Shown: in pieces, positions 34,046 to 46,754 of the stretch
Numbering within the stretch: the first letter of the stretch is position 1
Layout: every line of letters starts with the position of its first letter
DNA from: Heliocidaris erythrogramma
Lineage: Eukaryota; Echinodermata; Echinoidea; Camarodonta; Echinometridae
NCBI GenBank assembly: GCA_025617745.1
Contig: CM046868.1
Coordinates: forward strand, 17,612,615-17,676,614
Reading direction: 5' to 3'
DNA length: 64,000 nucleotides
Made by a program: the position numbers and the translations under genes
Notes under the pieces: generated by a model
The model's database searches: none
Told to the model about the DNA's origin: nothing
What the model saw: the letters and a program-made list of their open reading frames with translations, nothing else

Positions 34046-34272
34046 ACACTCTTAGAATATATTGGCAAAGTTTTACCCAAATTTTACCAAACATGAGGTC
34101 CTTAGAGTCCCTATTTATTATAGTCCTACCAACTTTTGGGTAAACTTTACCAATTTCATTCTTATTTTTGACCAATGTTGGGTAAATGCATGTAAAAGTT
34201 GAGCAAGATTTAACCAACCTATGCCCAATCTTCATTTACCCAGTGGCATTTACCCAACATTTCTAAGAGTGT
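34046..34272. mobile_element. MITE with ACACTCTTAGAA ends
   Basis: ACACTCTTAGAA at left is inverted at right, and several TTTACCC/GGGTAAA motifs lie inside. No target duplication is clear. Confidence 0.75.
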
Positions 34273-34547
34273 ACCTATCGCTATGATAAAGATGAAAAGT
34301 TTGTGTTCGTTGCTTGTTTTGTTTTATTAGAATCGCACAGTTACGCGTGTGCGCAGACATGGGCACTGCGCAAACTTGGCACTCTATAGCTAGCCATACT
34401 GTGTCTGTGTGATCATCGAATACGGACCTCGAAATGCAAGATTCGTCGAGTTAATGTCTGAGTTAATGAGTTAGTGAACGTTTGCACATTTTTTGGTTTC
34501 CATTAAACTTTCAAGTTTGAACGTTTTATTTGACTGAGATCATAATC

Positions 34548-35454
34548 ATGGCAGAAGCACTTATTCACTCGGCAATCAAAAGGGCACTTGAACAATCAAT
34601 ATCAACGAGTCATCATAGCGAAACTATGGCAAGCACACCCAAGTCTAAAGGTCAAAAAATGAAAGAGAAAAGACAAAAAATGGACCTGTCACTGGATGAG
34701 TCAGTCATATCGTTAGCAAAGGAATTTGTAGATGATGCAATTGATGAGGCTGTTGTGAACCTGGGAAATTGTGATCTTAGTGCCAAAGACAAAAAAAAAA
34801 ATGCTGAAGCTGTGTTTAAAGCATATCAAGAGTGACCTGATCACTGCTGTAAATAAGGTACTTGAACTTTTCTTCAAGGAGGTTATGGAGCAGCTGGATG
34901 AGAAGATCGATCGTATTGCAGCAACAGTACAGAGATCTGGTCTACTAGCTCGATATGAGGCTGACAAGCTGGAACAATACTGAAGGAGGGAGAGCATTAG
35001 AGTGTCCGGATTGGACATCCCGGATGGGGCAGACACTGCAGTCCTTATGGAGCAGGTGTGCAAGCTGGCAAATGATGTCGGGATGGAGTTGTCAAAGGCT
35101 GTTATAGTTTGCCACAGTGTTGGAGGAGGCAAACACAAGCAAGTGCTGTGTCGCTTTACCACGCGAATAAAGAAGGAGGAAGTCATGAGGGCCAAAAAGA
35201 AGCTCAAAGATGTCGCAGGTGGCAAAGTCTATGTGGATGAATATTTAACGCCTCTAAGGATGAAGCTCTCGAAGCTTGTCAAGGAAAATAAGGAGTACAA
35301 GCATGCACACACAATCAACGGCCGCATTGTTGTGTTTAGGGAAAAGAAGCGTTCATACATAGAGTATCCTGATGACCTATTCAAGGTGGGCATTGATGTT
35401 GACCAGGAAACTCTTGCAAATCTAGGTCGGTCAAACTATCTCATGGCATTATAG
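34548..35454 (+). pseudogene. LINE ORF1 protein (RNA-binding), frameshifted
   Basis: ORF1 proteins coat LINE RNA and act as chaperones in the cytoplasm. The start ATG at 34548 opens MAEALIHSAIKRALEQS, then a helical region. At an A-run (34790-34800) the frame shifts by one and continues KHIKSDLITAVNKVLELF. A TGA at 34981 follows EQY. Then comes IRVSGLDIPDGADT and VLCRFTTRIKKEEVM, the beta-alpha pattern of an RRM-like domain, and a C-terminal domain with LTPLRMKLSKLVKENKE and GRIVVFREKKRSYIE. It ends at 35452-35454. The slip at the A-run could be mutation or sequencing error; the internal stop argues for decay. Confidence 0.8.
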
Positions 35455-35823
35455 GACAACGCAGGAAGATGTAGTGTTCAACAGGAAGTTGAGTCTGTTA
35501 CGAACATTTTCGTTAATCAAGCTGTTGGTACTAATGTTGATCATTCTTATTCTACTGAATCTAAATTGCATTTTTGTTTGGTAAATGTATGTGGTTTGAA
35601 GTCAAAAATTACTTTCAGACGATTTTGAGAATTTTATTGATAAGTATGATATCGTTGGTTTAAGCGAAACTAAACTGGATCAATTAGAGTTGTTAAATGA
35701 GTTTTATGGTTTTTTTAATCACAGGAAATGCTCAAAACGTGCGTCAGGTGGGGTTGGCCTGCTAGTCAAGAAGAGACTGTCAAAGTTTGTGAAACAAATT
35801 GATATTGAACATGATTATTTAAT

Positions 35824-36183
35824 TTAATAATAATAATAACGTCTATTTATATAGCGCTTTTCAGAAGTAAACTAATATCAAAGCGCTTTACATATTACGA
35901 TACTATTATTACCCCGGTCCTCGGATTCTGACATGCCCGCACACAATGTGTGCACTTTATCCGCTCCCTGGGGAGTATTCCAGCAAGAGCAGCACAGTGG
36001 CGCTCAAATTGCTAAACAAACGACATAACTTTCGCATCCTACCGGGTACCCATTTAACACCTGGGTGGAGAGTGGCAAATGTAGATTAACGTCTTGCCAA
36101 AGGAGGCTAGTGGTGCGGAGGGATTCGAACCCTGGACCTCGTGGTTCACAGTCCAGGGACTTATCCACTGATCCACAACACCT
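35824..36183 (-). mobile_element. tRNA-derived SINE inserted in the LINE
   Basis: On the minus strand the head at 36183-36110 has an A-box-like TGGATCAGTGGATAAG and a B-box GGGTTCGAATCCC; the body runs through GGGTACCCGGTAGG and CCGAGGACCGGGGTAATA; the tail is AAGCGCTTTGATATTAG then (ATT)n at 35824. It splits the endonuclease domain of the LINE. AATTT lies at both junctions and may be a short target duplication. Confidence 0.82.
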
Positions 36184-37463
36184 CTACAATTTGTCATGGT
36201 TTCAAATTGATCAACATGTGTTTGGGCGTGAAGTCATCCTAGGAACTGTGTATGTACATCCCGAAGCCTCTAGATATATTTAGATGTTTGATGAAATTGA
36301 AAGTGATCTTATTCAGTTGTACAAAGAAAATACAAGTGTTTGTATTATGGGTGATTTCAATGCACGGACAGGTACTCAAAGTGATGTGATATCTTTTGAT
36401 GAGGATATTATTGATCCCAATAATGATTTCATTCAGAAGCAAGTTGAGGATGAGCAAACTTTACTGGAATTGGGCTATAGCGTGAAGCGTGTTTCAACTG
36501 ATAGGCACACGAACAGCTACGGAAATAGATTGTTGCGGTTATGTAAAAGTATGGGACTAATGATTGCTAATGGGAGATGTGGTATAGACGGCATGAAATG
36601 TGAAACAACATGCAGTAATGCAAGTGTTGTGGATGACGTTATTGGTTCACCAGACATTTTATGCCACATTGTAAATTTTGAAATTATGCCATTTTGTAAT
36701 CTATTATCTGACAAGCACAATCCTGTAACCTTTTCTGTTAGAAAGTTCAGAGACCAAGTTAAACATCCCATAAAAAAATAGTGATTGTGGGACTATGTTG
36801 TGTCCTCAGGATAACGTTAAGACTTGTGATGGTGTTGAAATGTTTAATAGCAACACTAGAACTGTACACTAGTCTCCTGATAAGAATGAGGACTTGTTAA
36901 AAACATTGATATTTGTCAAGATAATATTGACACAGTAATGGACATGATTGGTGAAGTGTTTTGTACTAGTGCTGATGTGTGTAAAATGGTTAAGCAAAAG
37001 TATGTTAGAAATATGTGTAGAAAATCTAAAAGGAAAGCAGAGAATAAACCCTGGTTTTAATGATGAATGTGAACAACAGAGAAAGAGGTTGTTTGCTGCA
37101 AAAAACGTAGCAAAAATAGATGCATAATAGATAGTCATGAAGATAAATTGGAAAGTAAATTGTATAAAAATAAGCTAAAGAAAATTCGTCGATTGCATTT
37201 AAAGATTTTTAACAAAAAGTTGAAGAGAGTGTCAGTTACAGATCCACAAGTTTTTTGGAATATGTTTTTAAGGGATGTGGAGTCTCCCAATCTAGAAAAT
37301 TTCATGAAGCATTTTAGAAACTTGAATGAGGGACCACTCATATCTACTGAAGAGGAGTCAGAGTTAAAGACCTGTAGTGCTGTGGTCATTGATGAACTTA
37401 ATGTGCCTATTACACTGAATGAAATTCGGAAAATAGCGTTAAACACGGACATAATATACAAAA

Positions 37464-37567
37464 ATACTAAAGCTTTTCGACATGCACTCATCAGAGTAAA
37501 TTCGCATGAATGAGCAGAACGCCATGCGAATTTACTCTGATGAGTGCATGTCGAAAACCTTTAGTAT
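37464..37567. repeat. 104-bp foldback inside LINE ORF2
   Basis: Two 45-nt arms (left starts ATACTAAAGCTTTTCGACAT) are complementary with one mismatch and enclose a 14-nt loop. The right arm reads into the LINE frame (DECMSKTFSMNEI), so the left arm appears to be an inverted duplication of LINE sequence. Confidence 0.93.
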
Positions 37568-39780
37568 GAATGAAATTCAGCAGTGTGTTATACAGTTAAA
37601 GAATAATAAAGCATGCGGAGAAGATATGATTAAAAATGAATTTTTAAAGTAAACCTTTCATATTTTTTCAAAATTATATGTCAAGATTTTTAATATTATT
37701 CTGGACACTGGTACTGTACCACAGAAGTGACTGGAAGTTATTATACGACTATATAAGAATAAAGGTGACAGGAAAATTGTAGATAACTATAGAGGTATTA
37801 CTATTCTAAGTTGCTTTGGAAAGTTGTTTACGTCTGTCATTAATCAACGTCTTATTAAATATGTCAATGATTATAACATCGTTGGACCAGAGCAAGCTGG
37901 ATTTCGTAAAGATTATTCAATATTAGATCACATACTCACATTCAAACTTTTACAAGGATTTATTTAGGCCAAAGGAAAAAAACTATTTTGTGCCTTTATC
38001 GACTATAGAAAAGCGTTTAATAGTGTGGATAGAGTAAATCTATGGAAAAAGCTTTTAAGCAGTAATATTAATGGTACGCTATTTAACATTGTCTTTAATA
38101 ATGTATAAACAGGCAAAGTCATGTGTTAAATTGAATGGGATCAAGTCAAGTTATTTTAATTGTCTTGCTGGTGTAAGACAATGAGAAAATTTGTCACCCT
38201 TCTGTTTGCAATCTTTTTGAGTCGCCTTGAAATGTTCTTGTATAAGAAGTATGATGGGTTACCTAATCTTATAGAAAGTGTGTACAATTTTGTACAAAGT
38301 GATGATACTGTTAAGTATTTGAATATTTTTGTATTACTTTATGCTTATGATACTATAATTTTAGGTGAAAGTAAGGACCAGTTCCAGAGAGCTTTGACTG
38401 GTATGAAAGAATATTGTGATACTTGAGGGTCTTCAAATAAATAGTGCAAAGACAAAAGTTATGCTCTTTTCAAGAGCAAAGATTAAAAATAAACCAGTCA
38501 TTTATTATGGGGATCAAACTTTAGAAGTTGTATTCAACTATACCTATTTATGTATTGTCTTTAATTATAATGGTTCATTTAATCTAGCTATTAAAAGACT
38601 GTATGATATTGGATGTAGAGCAATGTTCGAAATCTTAAAAAAAGGCACGGACTATTTGTTTAGATATTGACACACAACTTAAAATTTTTGATTCTATGAT
38701 AATTCCAATTATACTTTATGGTTGTGAAATTTGGGGTTTTTCGAACTTGAATCTTATTGAAAAACTGCATCTTCAGTTTTGCAAAATAATTTTAGAGGTT
38801 AAAAGATGCACTAATTCAAATAATTATGGTCTATGGAGAATTAGGAAGATTGCCTTTGTCTTGTATTGTAAAATCAAGGGTTGTTACTTTTTGGAGTAAA
38901 ATAGTTTCAAAAGACAGTCACAAATTGTCTACAATTGTATATAAGTTTATGCTTGCTATGCATAAAGATGAATTAGTAAAGTGTAACTGGATGCAGTTTA
39001 TTGAGTCAACACTAAATAAATTAGGTTTTGGATACATTTGGCTTAATCAGTGTGATGGTATAAATTTCTCGTGGCTAAAAACTGTAGTGACGCAAACCCT
39101 GTCTGACCAAAGGAGACAAGAATGGAATTTCGATGTTAATAACTCAAGTAGTTGTATAAATTATAGATTATTTAAGGATGAATTTTGTTATGAAAAATAT
39201 TTGAATATTTTGTCCCCCAACCTCCGAATTGCATACACTAGATTCAGATGTAGGAACATCAGCAAACTTCCTGTTGTTTCTGGCTGCTATATGAGTATAC
39301 CCCTGGATCAAAGAAAGTGTGAACAATGTGAAAAGAATTCTATAGGTGACGAGTTTCACTATATACTGGAATGTGATTATTATAAAGAAAAGAGAAAATT
39401 GTTAATCAAAAAGTATTATTATCAGAATCCGTCGACTCTCAAATTTAAATTGCTGCTCCAAGTAAGGGGTAAGGAATTGATTAGTTTGTGTAAACTCTTA
39501 CTTTTTATCACACAGACTATGTAAATTCATCTTCCCATGTACATGTATATATTGTTTTATTCTGGTTGTTTTTTTCTCTCTCTCTCTTTTCATATGTTAT
39601 CAATTTCTGCTGTTGTTGTTGTTGTTATCAACCTGAGCATTTTGATGCTGAAAATATGTTATGCTCTTTAGATATATTGTGTAATTTCTGATGAGTTCAT
39701 GTACCTTTGTTTTTGAAGGTTTTGAATAAAATAAAATTGAAACTTGAAACTTGAAACTATAATACGTCTGTGGCTGCTAA

Positions 39781-40014
39781 AATTATTATCGTATAACGGT
39801 TGTGTCTGAATTCTCTCATATCAATACGTCGTATATCCATACGTCGTATGAATATAGGATAACATGGTGTGTCTGAAAATGCCCGTATAAGTGCATAAAT
39901 TATTATCGTATAACGGTTGTGTCTGAATTCTCTCATATCAATACGTCGTATATCCATACGTCGTATGAATATAGGATAACATGGTGTGTCTGAAAATGCC
40001 CGTATAAGTGCATG
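39781..40014. repeat. perfect 117-bp tandem duplication
   Basis: AATTATTATCGTATAACGGT begins at 39781 and again at 39898; the two units appear identical throughout. Each contains ATACGTCGTATATCCATACG. It starts about 15 bp after the LINE tail. Confidence 0.95.
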
Positions 40015-40371
40015 ATTGCCGCCATGTATTTGTTAACAATATATGTTAGGTTACTGGTTAGGTTACTGAATAATTTATGGCAGGTTTGTTTGATGAACCG
40101 GTATCTATTTCCTCGTTTTCAGAATCCATTGTCACATCAACTCTTAGTCACCACGTTGCTATACTGCCACATTACCAATTATTAGCTCGGGGTGCGAATG
40201 CATGCGATTATAATGCATGTACTTCTAGACCCATAAACAAGTTTTAATTTGTCTATGTTCGACGTTTAGGCCTAGACCTATGGCGCGCACACGCCAGTGG
40301 AGGCTTTTGATTACGTATATATTTTCTTCCTTTTTTTTTTCTTTTGACCGTTTAAAGATACCATGACTTTT
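40015..40371. other. gene-less stretch
   Basis: No supported feature. Confidence 0.4.
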
Positions 40372-40422
40372 CCCTCAAAATAACGTGATTTGAGCCCTTG
40401 TCTTTGTAAGAAGAGGGGGGGG

Positions 40423-40456
<34 letters not shown>

Positions 40457-40564
40457 AGGGTGCAAACGAGAACCTGACATTTTATGATTCTCGGTATTGC
40501 TGTATTGATCCTTATATTTTTGGTACGCCTGCTCACTCATTGATGAAATATTCATCATTGATGT

Positions 40565-40636
<72 letters not shown>

Positions 40637-41405
40637 CGATGAAAGGGAGGAACTGAAGAGATGAAGAAAACACAGAAGAAAAAAAACCCTGTATGTTGGC
40701 TAAAAACGAAAAATTAAGGTGACTTGTGCCCTTTTCTGTGTGGAAGGAGATGAGAGAGAGAGAGGGGGAGGGAAAGAGAGAGAGAGAGAGGAGGAGGGAG
40801 GTAGAGAGAGAGAGAGAGGGGATTGGGTTCACGCAAGAATTGACATCTTATGATTCTCGGTATTGCCGTATTCATTCATTTTCATTTCATTTATTTCCAA
40901 TTCTCCTTTAAAAACATCTACATATCAAATATAGCACATCATCATAAAAAGGAGGGGAAAAACAACAAAAACCAAGAAGATTAAAAAGAAAAATACAGAT
41001 ACAAGTACAAAATGATAATGAGAATAAGGGGAGCCAGCATAGGCCAATAACCTTTCAAGGGCTGGGCTCCCGATACCATAATAGTAAAAAAATAATTTTA
41101 AGAGAAAAAAGGTATTAAGAGATATACATGTAGAGGTATGGGTGGGTGATCAGGAAATTTTCTCATTATAATGTATTAGGGCTTGTAAGCATCTATTAAA
41201 TGTTTTTTTATATATATATATATATATGCGTTTAAATGAGCAAGGGATTGGCAATTCTTTATATCCTTCGGTATTGACTGATTTTCGTGAAGTCTCATGT
41301 TTTAAAAAAGGTAAATATAAATCATTTGTTCGTCTAGTTAGATATGAATCCTTATTTTAGTTCGCCTGCCTATCCATTGAATAAAAATTCAGCATTGATG
41401 TCACG
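40372..41405. repeat. GA-rich duplicated unit, second copy split by a LINE tail
   Basis: Unit 1 (40372-40570) and unit 2 (40710-40871 plus 41346-41405) share GAGCCCTTGTCTTTG/GTGCCCTTTTCTGTG, TTATGATTCTCGGTATTG and GCCTG...TCAGCATTGATGTCA-like blocks, with (GA)n runs in both and (GT)n(GC)n between. The insertion at about 40872-41345 begins CATTCATTTTCATTTCATTT, the complement of a LINE-type AATGAAATGAAAATGAATG tail, so a minus-strand LINE 3' fragment. Confidence 0.75.
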
Positions 41406-41879
41406 CTTGATCATGGACATGTATCCATATTAAAATCCATGCCACATTGTGATTGGAAAAGAGAGATATCTTCCAGATTTGAACTCCGTGATTAGAATTA
41501 AGCCCGGCGCACACTGCAGGATCTGACTACGATGCGATTTTGGGAAAAGTTGTTATAACACTTGATATGAACCTTCAAACATGTAAAATCTTCGTGATCA
41601 AAGTTCCGAATAGTAGTATAAATACTAAAATCGAAATTCCAGGCTACTGCAAGCCCCCGTGTAGGAATAAAAGCGAATTCAATTCCAAATCGTAGTGACG
41701 TCATACCAATCTTGCGATCGACTAAAGCCCGCCTCACACTGTGCGATTTTTCAAGCGATCACTTGCGATGCGATACGATGCGATGCAAAGCGATATCGCA
41801 GGCCATCGCAGGCTACCACAGGATCTGCGATGCATGTCTCACACTGTGCGATTTTAGCATTTCGCGCATGCGTACTTTA

Positions 41880-44800
41880 TTACTGATAACGCGATTTGTA
41901 GTAGTATTAACTGACACACGTAAACAAAATTCCTAAAACTTGAAAGGTAATTATCTTTTTTAAATAAAAATGACATGAAACGCATGTGTAACGAATGTGT
42001 AGCCTATGTAGTAATTGAAATTAGTATATAGAGACTTATAATTACAAATGAGGTAACCAACATTTAGGGGAGAGATACATTTTTATGCTACGTAAAGTTA
42101 GATGGATTGGAAAAGAAAAGATGAACTTCGGGTTATAGTTATTTAGTTAATCAAGTTATTTTTTTCCCCGACATCCATTTGACTTCTCTTGAACTCTGTT
42201 TATTTTGGATTCACCGATTTGTTGGTTTTTTCTTGGCAGAATGAAATATTGATAATATGAATCAGGGGCGGATCCAGGATTGAGTAAAAAGAGGGGGCAC
42301 GCAAATGAAAGTTTGTCAAAAAGTAGACCCTATTTTTTTGGTTCTCGCCAGCTTCTCGAAAAGTTGCTCAGTGGAGGGGGAGGCGACAAATTTTCGCCAA
42401 ACCTTCAAAATTCGCTCAGTAAGAAAAGGGCGGATCGTCTATGGTCAATAATAGAATATAATAGAATCAGTTCATTGTTTTAATTAAGCGGTGATCCGGC
42501 ATTTGCTTCTGTGACAATTGCTCTGGGCGTTATTTCATCAGAAGTATGGGTTTAATAGGGTAATGGTTTCCGAGCATTCATCTTTTTTTAATTTTTCTTC
42601 TGTTTGATTGTCAGGTATTTTCTGTGTGTGCCCCGCCCCTTTAAAAGTTTGGATGTGCCCTGATCTTTGCCCCTCCCCCGTTCTCTATCTATATCATTCT
42701 TTCTTTGCTTCTCTTATCTTTTCTCAAATCTCCACATCACTTTCTCTCTCCTGTCCCCCGCTATTGCTCTCTTAATATTTCTCAATGACTATTAGAACTA
42801 TAATTATTTCCACCCCCTCCCCCTCTCTCTCTGGAACTCTCTCACATCCCCTCTCAGTAAACAATATTCACATAGGACTGAGTGAAACACCGAGCTGTTC
42901 GTGACATAGGTATCATGCATCTTTATTGGAGACGTGCTGAATATCCCTTACAATAGAAAGATGAAAGCTGCATGTTAAAGAAAAGTTACTCTATTTTATG
43001 GGAAATACAAATGAAATGATTTTAATAAAAGAAAAGAAAGGACAGAAAGAAAGAGGGAAAGGGAGAGAGAGAGGGAAAGGGAGAGAGAGAGAGAGAGAGA
43101 GAATGTGCTTACAGTGAGTCAAGCATAGTTCCAGTAAACACACAAGGTCCATTTTCCTGAAATGAAGACACAACCCCACCTCTGTGTATGTATACATTTT
43201 AACAAACAAACCATGTGCATTACATTTAGTGGAATATCTGCTTAATAGCAAATCAATACCTCAAAAAACATTACCAATATTATAACAAATATTAGTATAC
43301 AAATTACATGTATAGTAACATAATTGTCTGTCTGGGGGAGCATTTCAATACATTTGTCATTGTGAACCATTTTTTACTTGTTTTATGCACATCATGATCT
43401 TAAATAGTATCTTAACACAAATTAGCTATACAAATATAATATAATTTCTTGATCAAAATTTACATAACATTCACTTTCATGAGAACACACCATATATAAT
43501 CGTAGATCCAGTATTAAATAAAATTCCTTCATATGTTTCTGTATCCTTTTCCCCCTCTCTCACTTTTTTCATTCTCACCTTTTTCATTATCAATGATTCG
43601 AAAATATCAAATTATATTTCTGCACAAACATGATATAAGCAATCATATCTTATGTTGACATTTGGAGAGCGCTTTTTTGAGGTCTTCTATTAGAGCGAAA
43701 CTCTAAATAACCCAAATAAGGTACAAGCGGGTGAATAATACTGAGTGGATTTTTGGTTTTTTCTTTCTGCTAAAAACCAAATTGGAAATTGATGACATTT
43801 AACAAGTTGTATAAAAATATTCAGTTGTTTGTTGAAGTTGTGAATCCTTATTTATATAAATATTCTGGTTATGAATGAAGAAAAAAAATCGACAATTATT
43901 TATCAAGTCTATAAACATGTTTTTTTGAAGTACAGTTTATACATACATAATAGTTAACCTATTATTAAATATGAAATACAAATTTTGTATTTTGTCACAG
44001 TGATTCCAATAAACCCAAATTTAAATTTCATTTCACAAGATTGTTAATAATTGTTAATCATTATTATACTAAAGAATTACAATTCGCACTTTCTTTTTAT
44101 AGCAGAGGCTAAACAAAATGCATTGCATAGAATGCCTTCCAGTCATTGTATAAAGGAAGTGCAAGCACACTAGAATATTTTTTATTTCTTTCAGCAATAC
44201 AAACAGAAAAGAAATTCAGTAATTATTAAAAACCTGTAACATGTAATGAAACCATAGTTTACCCCCCCCCCCCCCCCCCCCCCCAACAAAAGAAAAATAC
44301 ATGTAATTGAAAGACAATCATTTTTCCCCTGCTCATGCATGGATTTGGTGTTGTTGTTTTTTTTTCCATTTGAATCACAACTAGCTGAGACAGAGAGTTG
44401 TGCTATTAGATGTTGTTCCTGATTGTACATTTATTTCATGGATTCTCAGTAGTTCACAAGATTTGTTGAAAATAAAAACGTTTCATCTCCCAATTTTCAA
44501 GTAACTACATTTTTCAAATGCAAATTTTGCTTGAATCATCAATATATAGTATACTGTATAACAAACAATACAATTATCATATAATAGAAAGGTTTCCGTT
44601 CTAAAAAGGGAGGCACAATGCACATTTTTCTTCCAAAAAGGGTGGGGTACGGGCCAGATGTGCCCCCCCCCCCTAAATCTGCCACTGCTTCTGTTAGCTA
44701 TGATTGCACCAATGTTTACAAGTGGGTTTTTACAGACACATATTAATCAGACTGTTCAGACATGATTATTTACTTTGGGGGAAATAAAAATGCCATCTGA

Positions 44801-45455
44801 AAGACAGGATTCAGTTTTAAACCAGGGTCCGTCAAAGTTGGTTTGGAGGCTGTTGATCAGGACAGTGGAATCGTCTCCAAATAGTTTGAGCCAAGGGGTA
44901 TAGGCTTTGACCATATGCTGGCTATGTCACTGTCTGTGTCAAGAAAACCTTTAGTATAGGAAAGCCTTATGAACTATGAGGGGTCAAATCTGGATATTGA
45001 ATTATGCTAATTGACAAAGTTTTGTGCCTGCAAAGTAATTTAACTGTAAAGTTAGTAATCACAATTTGAATAACAACTAGAATCTCACTATTTTCAGAGA
45101 TTTCATGTCCACAAACATAAAAAGCTTTGAATAATGTCTCAAAAACTAGTACCGATTTTCGAAAATCAACATTGCCCTGTTTGTGAATGGCCCTATACTG
45201 ATAGTTTGCATGCAGAAACCCTGGTCAGTTGAGTGTCTGCACTGTAAGACCATATGTCATGTACTATAGCTGCTCCTGACATGACCAGAAGGTAGCTGAA
45301 TTAGGCTTCTCTCAAGACAATGATTTTCTGATTAAGTGTCAAATTAGGGTCTGTGTTTGCAGACAACATAATTTCCAAGTGTGGGGGTGATTGGGGGGGG
45401 GGGGATTGAAAGAAGAAAATACCACCTTCAATCCATATGATCTGAAGGAGACGGC
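41880..45455. other. interior of the 7.3-kb element, left part: no gene
   Basis: Contains GA-rich runs (43028-43101), a 24-base C-run (44261-44284) and isolated hAT-like ends near 42267 (CAGGGGCGGATCCAGG) and 44692 (inverse of CAGTGGCAGATTTAG). No coding region is supported. Confidence 0.5.
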
Positions 45456-45573
45456 TCAGATATTAACGGTTTGATGTTGTAACAGTTCTGAGTAGGTATC
45501 ACCAGGTATGGGATTGTGCTCCAAGTTGATTTCTTCAATGACAGACATGCCAAAGAGTTGCTTGCATCCAGAT
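45456..45573 (-). pseudogene. LRR-gene terminal exon
   Basis: The minus strand shows an acceptor (ACCTTGCAG) before 45573 and a frame reading CKQLFGMSVIEEINLEHNPI, then PGDTYSELLQHQTVNI and a TGA at 45456. VIEEINLEHNPI fits the LxxLxLxxNxI signature of leucine-rich repeats, which form curved binding surfaces. The stop would end the protein shortly after the last repeat. The exon phase does not join cleanly to the exon at 46007-46116, so an exon may be missing or the gene is broken. Confidence 0.5.
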
Positions 45574-46006
45574 CTGCAAGGTAATCGAGGGATCAAAATA
45601 GATGTTCTTATTTATCAACACATTTGCTTGAAATTCATGTACGGTATTTAATTTTTCATTGATAGAAAAACCAAATGTATTGTCATTTCATTCCCCCCCC
45701 CCCCTCACCCTTAGAGAAAAACAAAGACATAAAAGGGCTTTCTGAGGATTTTTTTTCCTGCAGCCCCCTTTTGGACTAAATAATGTTATAACCCTGGATG
45801 TAATTTACCTGGGAAGGGCTGGCAGCTGGATTCCAAAAATCATAATTACCGGGAATAAGTAGGGAATTTTGTTTTGCTCGATACAAGACAGAAATCCAGC
45901 AAAGTCCAGCACAAGCTGAATTCATTCCTGGTTTTCAATCCTTATTATTCATGTATTCACATTTCATATTTATTCAGACATATGAGTGAGAAATAAGAGA
46001 ACATAC

Positions 46007-46116
46007 CTGTGATTTCATTGTCACTCAAATCTAAAATTCTGAGGGATGACAGTTCATAGGGATGACAGTTCATAGAAACTCTCTGGCAAGGTGGATATTG
46101 GGTGAGGCATTAGCTT
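46007..46116 (-). pseudogene. LRR-gene internal exon with 16-bp duplication
   Basis: Acceptor CCTATAG before 46116 and donor GTATGT after 46007. In frame it reads ISTLPESFYELSSL, then, after an exact 16-bp tandem duplication (GGGATGACAGTTCATA on the plus strand, twice), RILDLSDNEIT. Without the duplication it is one perfect LRR unit. The 16-bp addition shifts the frame and introduces a stop, so this copy is inactivated. Confidence 0.6.
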
Positions 46117-46754
46117 CTATAGGATGGTCATCTGGTAGATTTCATCTGATGTTTACAGCTTCATTAATAAAACATGAGAGGTACAATGATAAGTAATAAA
46201 GAGCTAATAATAAAAAGAAACAAAGGGTACATTAACTAAATCCATCAGTTTAGTAACACCCTTGATTACTCTACAATCAAACTCATTCTCACTGGCTTAA
46301 ATCAGGGAAATGTAACTAAGAGTTAATTACATTTCCCGGCTTAAATCAAACAGCAAACAAATTATCAGCATTATACTGTACTTGAATACACTTTACTGGA
46401 TAGATGTTTGACAAAGAATAAAAACTGATTTAGAGATTTCTTTGCTTCGCTCAGCCTGAATGCAAATCATTCAAAATAATTTTGTGCAATTGCAATTAAA
46501 ATGAAAATCTATTCATTTATAAAAATATGTTTTGACAGATTAAATCAAAATTAAGCATTTTATTTGAATGAAAAGTGTCGTCCCTATGATATCTGTTGTG
46601 TTCATGTCATTTCTCTGCAAATTATACGACTATCTTTTTGAACAAGTAAATTCAATCAAAATAAAAGAAAAAAGACAAGGTAAAAGTTAAAAAAAGGAAC
46701 CTGCATGACAAGTTATAATTTTTTTTTAAATCTGTTTTCAAAAACAATTCTTAC

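Larger units (their letters stand above)
35560..39524 (+). pseudogene. LINE ORF2 (endonuclease and reverse transcriptase), multiply broken
   Basis: In order: endonuclease motifs LVNVCGLKSK, VGLSETKLDQ and GGVGLLVKK (35578-35770); SINE insertion; WFQIDQHVFGREVILGTVYV (36200-36253); the catalytic GDFNARTG (36350-36373); and SDKHNPV (36706-36726), where this enzyme family normally has S-D-H, so the site looks altered. RT part: QAGFRKDYSILDHI (37896-37935), block A IDYRKAFNSVDR, a stop replacing the Gly of GVRQG (38179), and LLYAYDTIIL (38335-38365) in place of the required YADD, so a catalytic Asp is lost. C-terminal region 38826-39524 contains the cysteines of CEQCEKNSIGDEFHYILEC. At least eight stops or frame changes occur. 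Confidence 0.85.
34300..39770 (+). mobile_element. nearly full-length non-LTR retrotransposon, dead
   Basis: A 5' untranslated region (about 34300-34547), ORF1 (34548-35454), ORF2 with endonuclease, reverse transcriptase and C-terminal domain (about 35560-39524), a 3' UTR, and a tail of TTGAAAC repeats at 39737-39766. Such short-repeat tails are typical of several non-L1 LINE clades. A SINE (35824-36183) and a foldback (37464-37567) interrupt it. The motif set (GDFNARTG, IDYRKAFNSVDR) fits the broad CR1/Jockey/I grouping; the clade is unresolved. Confidence 0.85.

Noticed and set aside
34771..34835. Programmed frameshift at the A-run of LINE ORF1
   Set aside because: The same ORF has a downstream stop and the whole element is decayed, so mutation or sequencing error is simpler.
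36110..36183. tRNA gene on the minus strand
   Set aside because: The block is the head of a SINE with an (ATT)n tail.
42267..44704. One hAT element between two hAT-like ends
   Set aside because: The ends differ in sequence and no matching 8-bp duplication flanks them.
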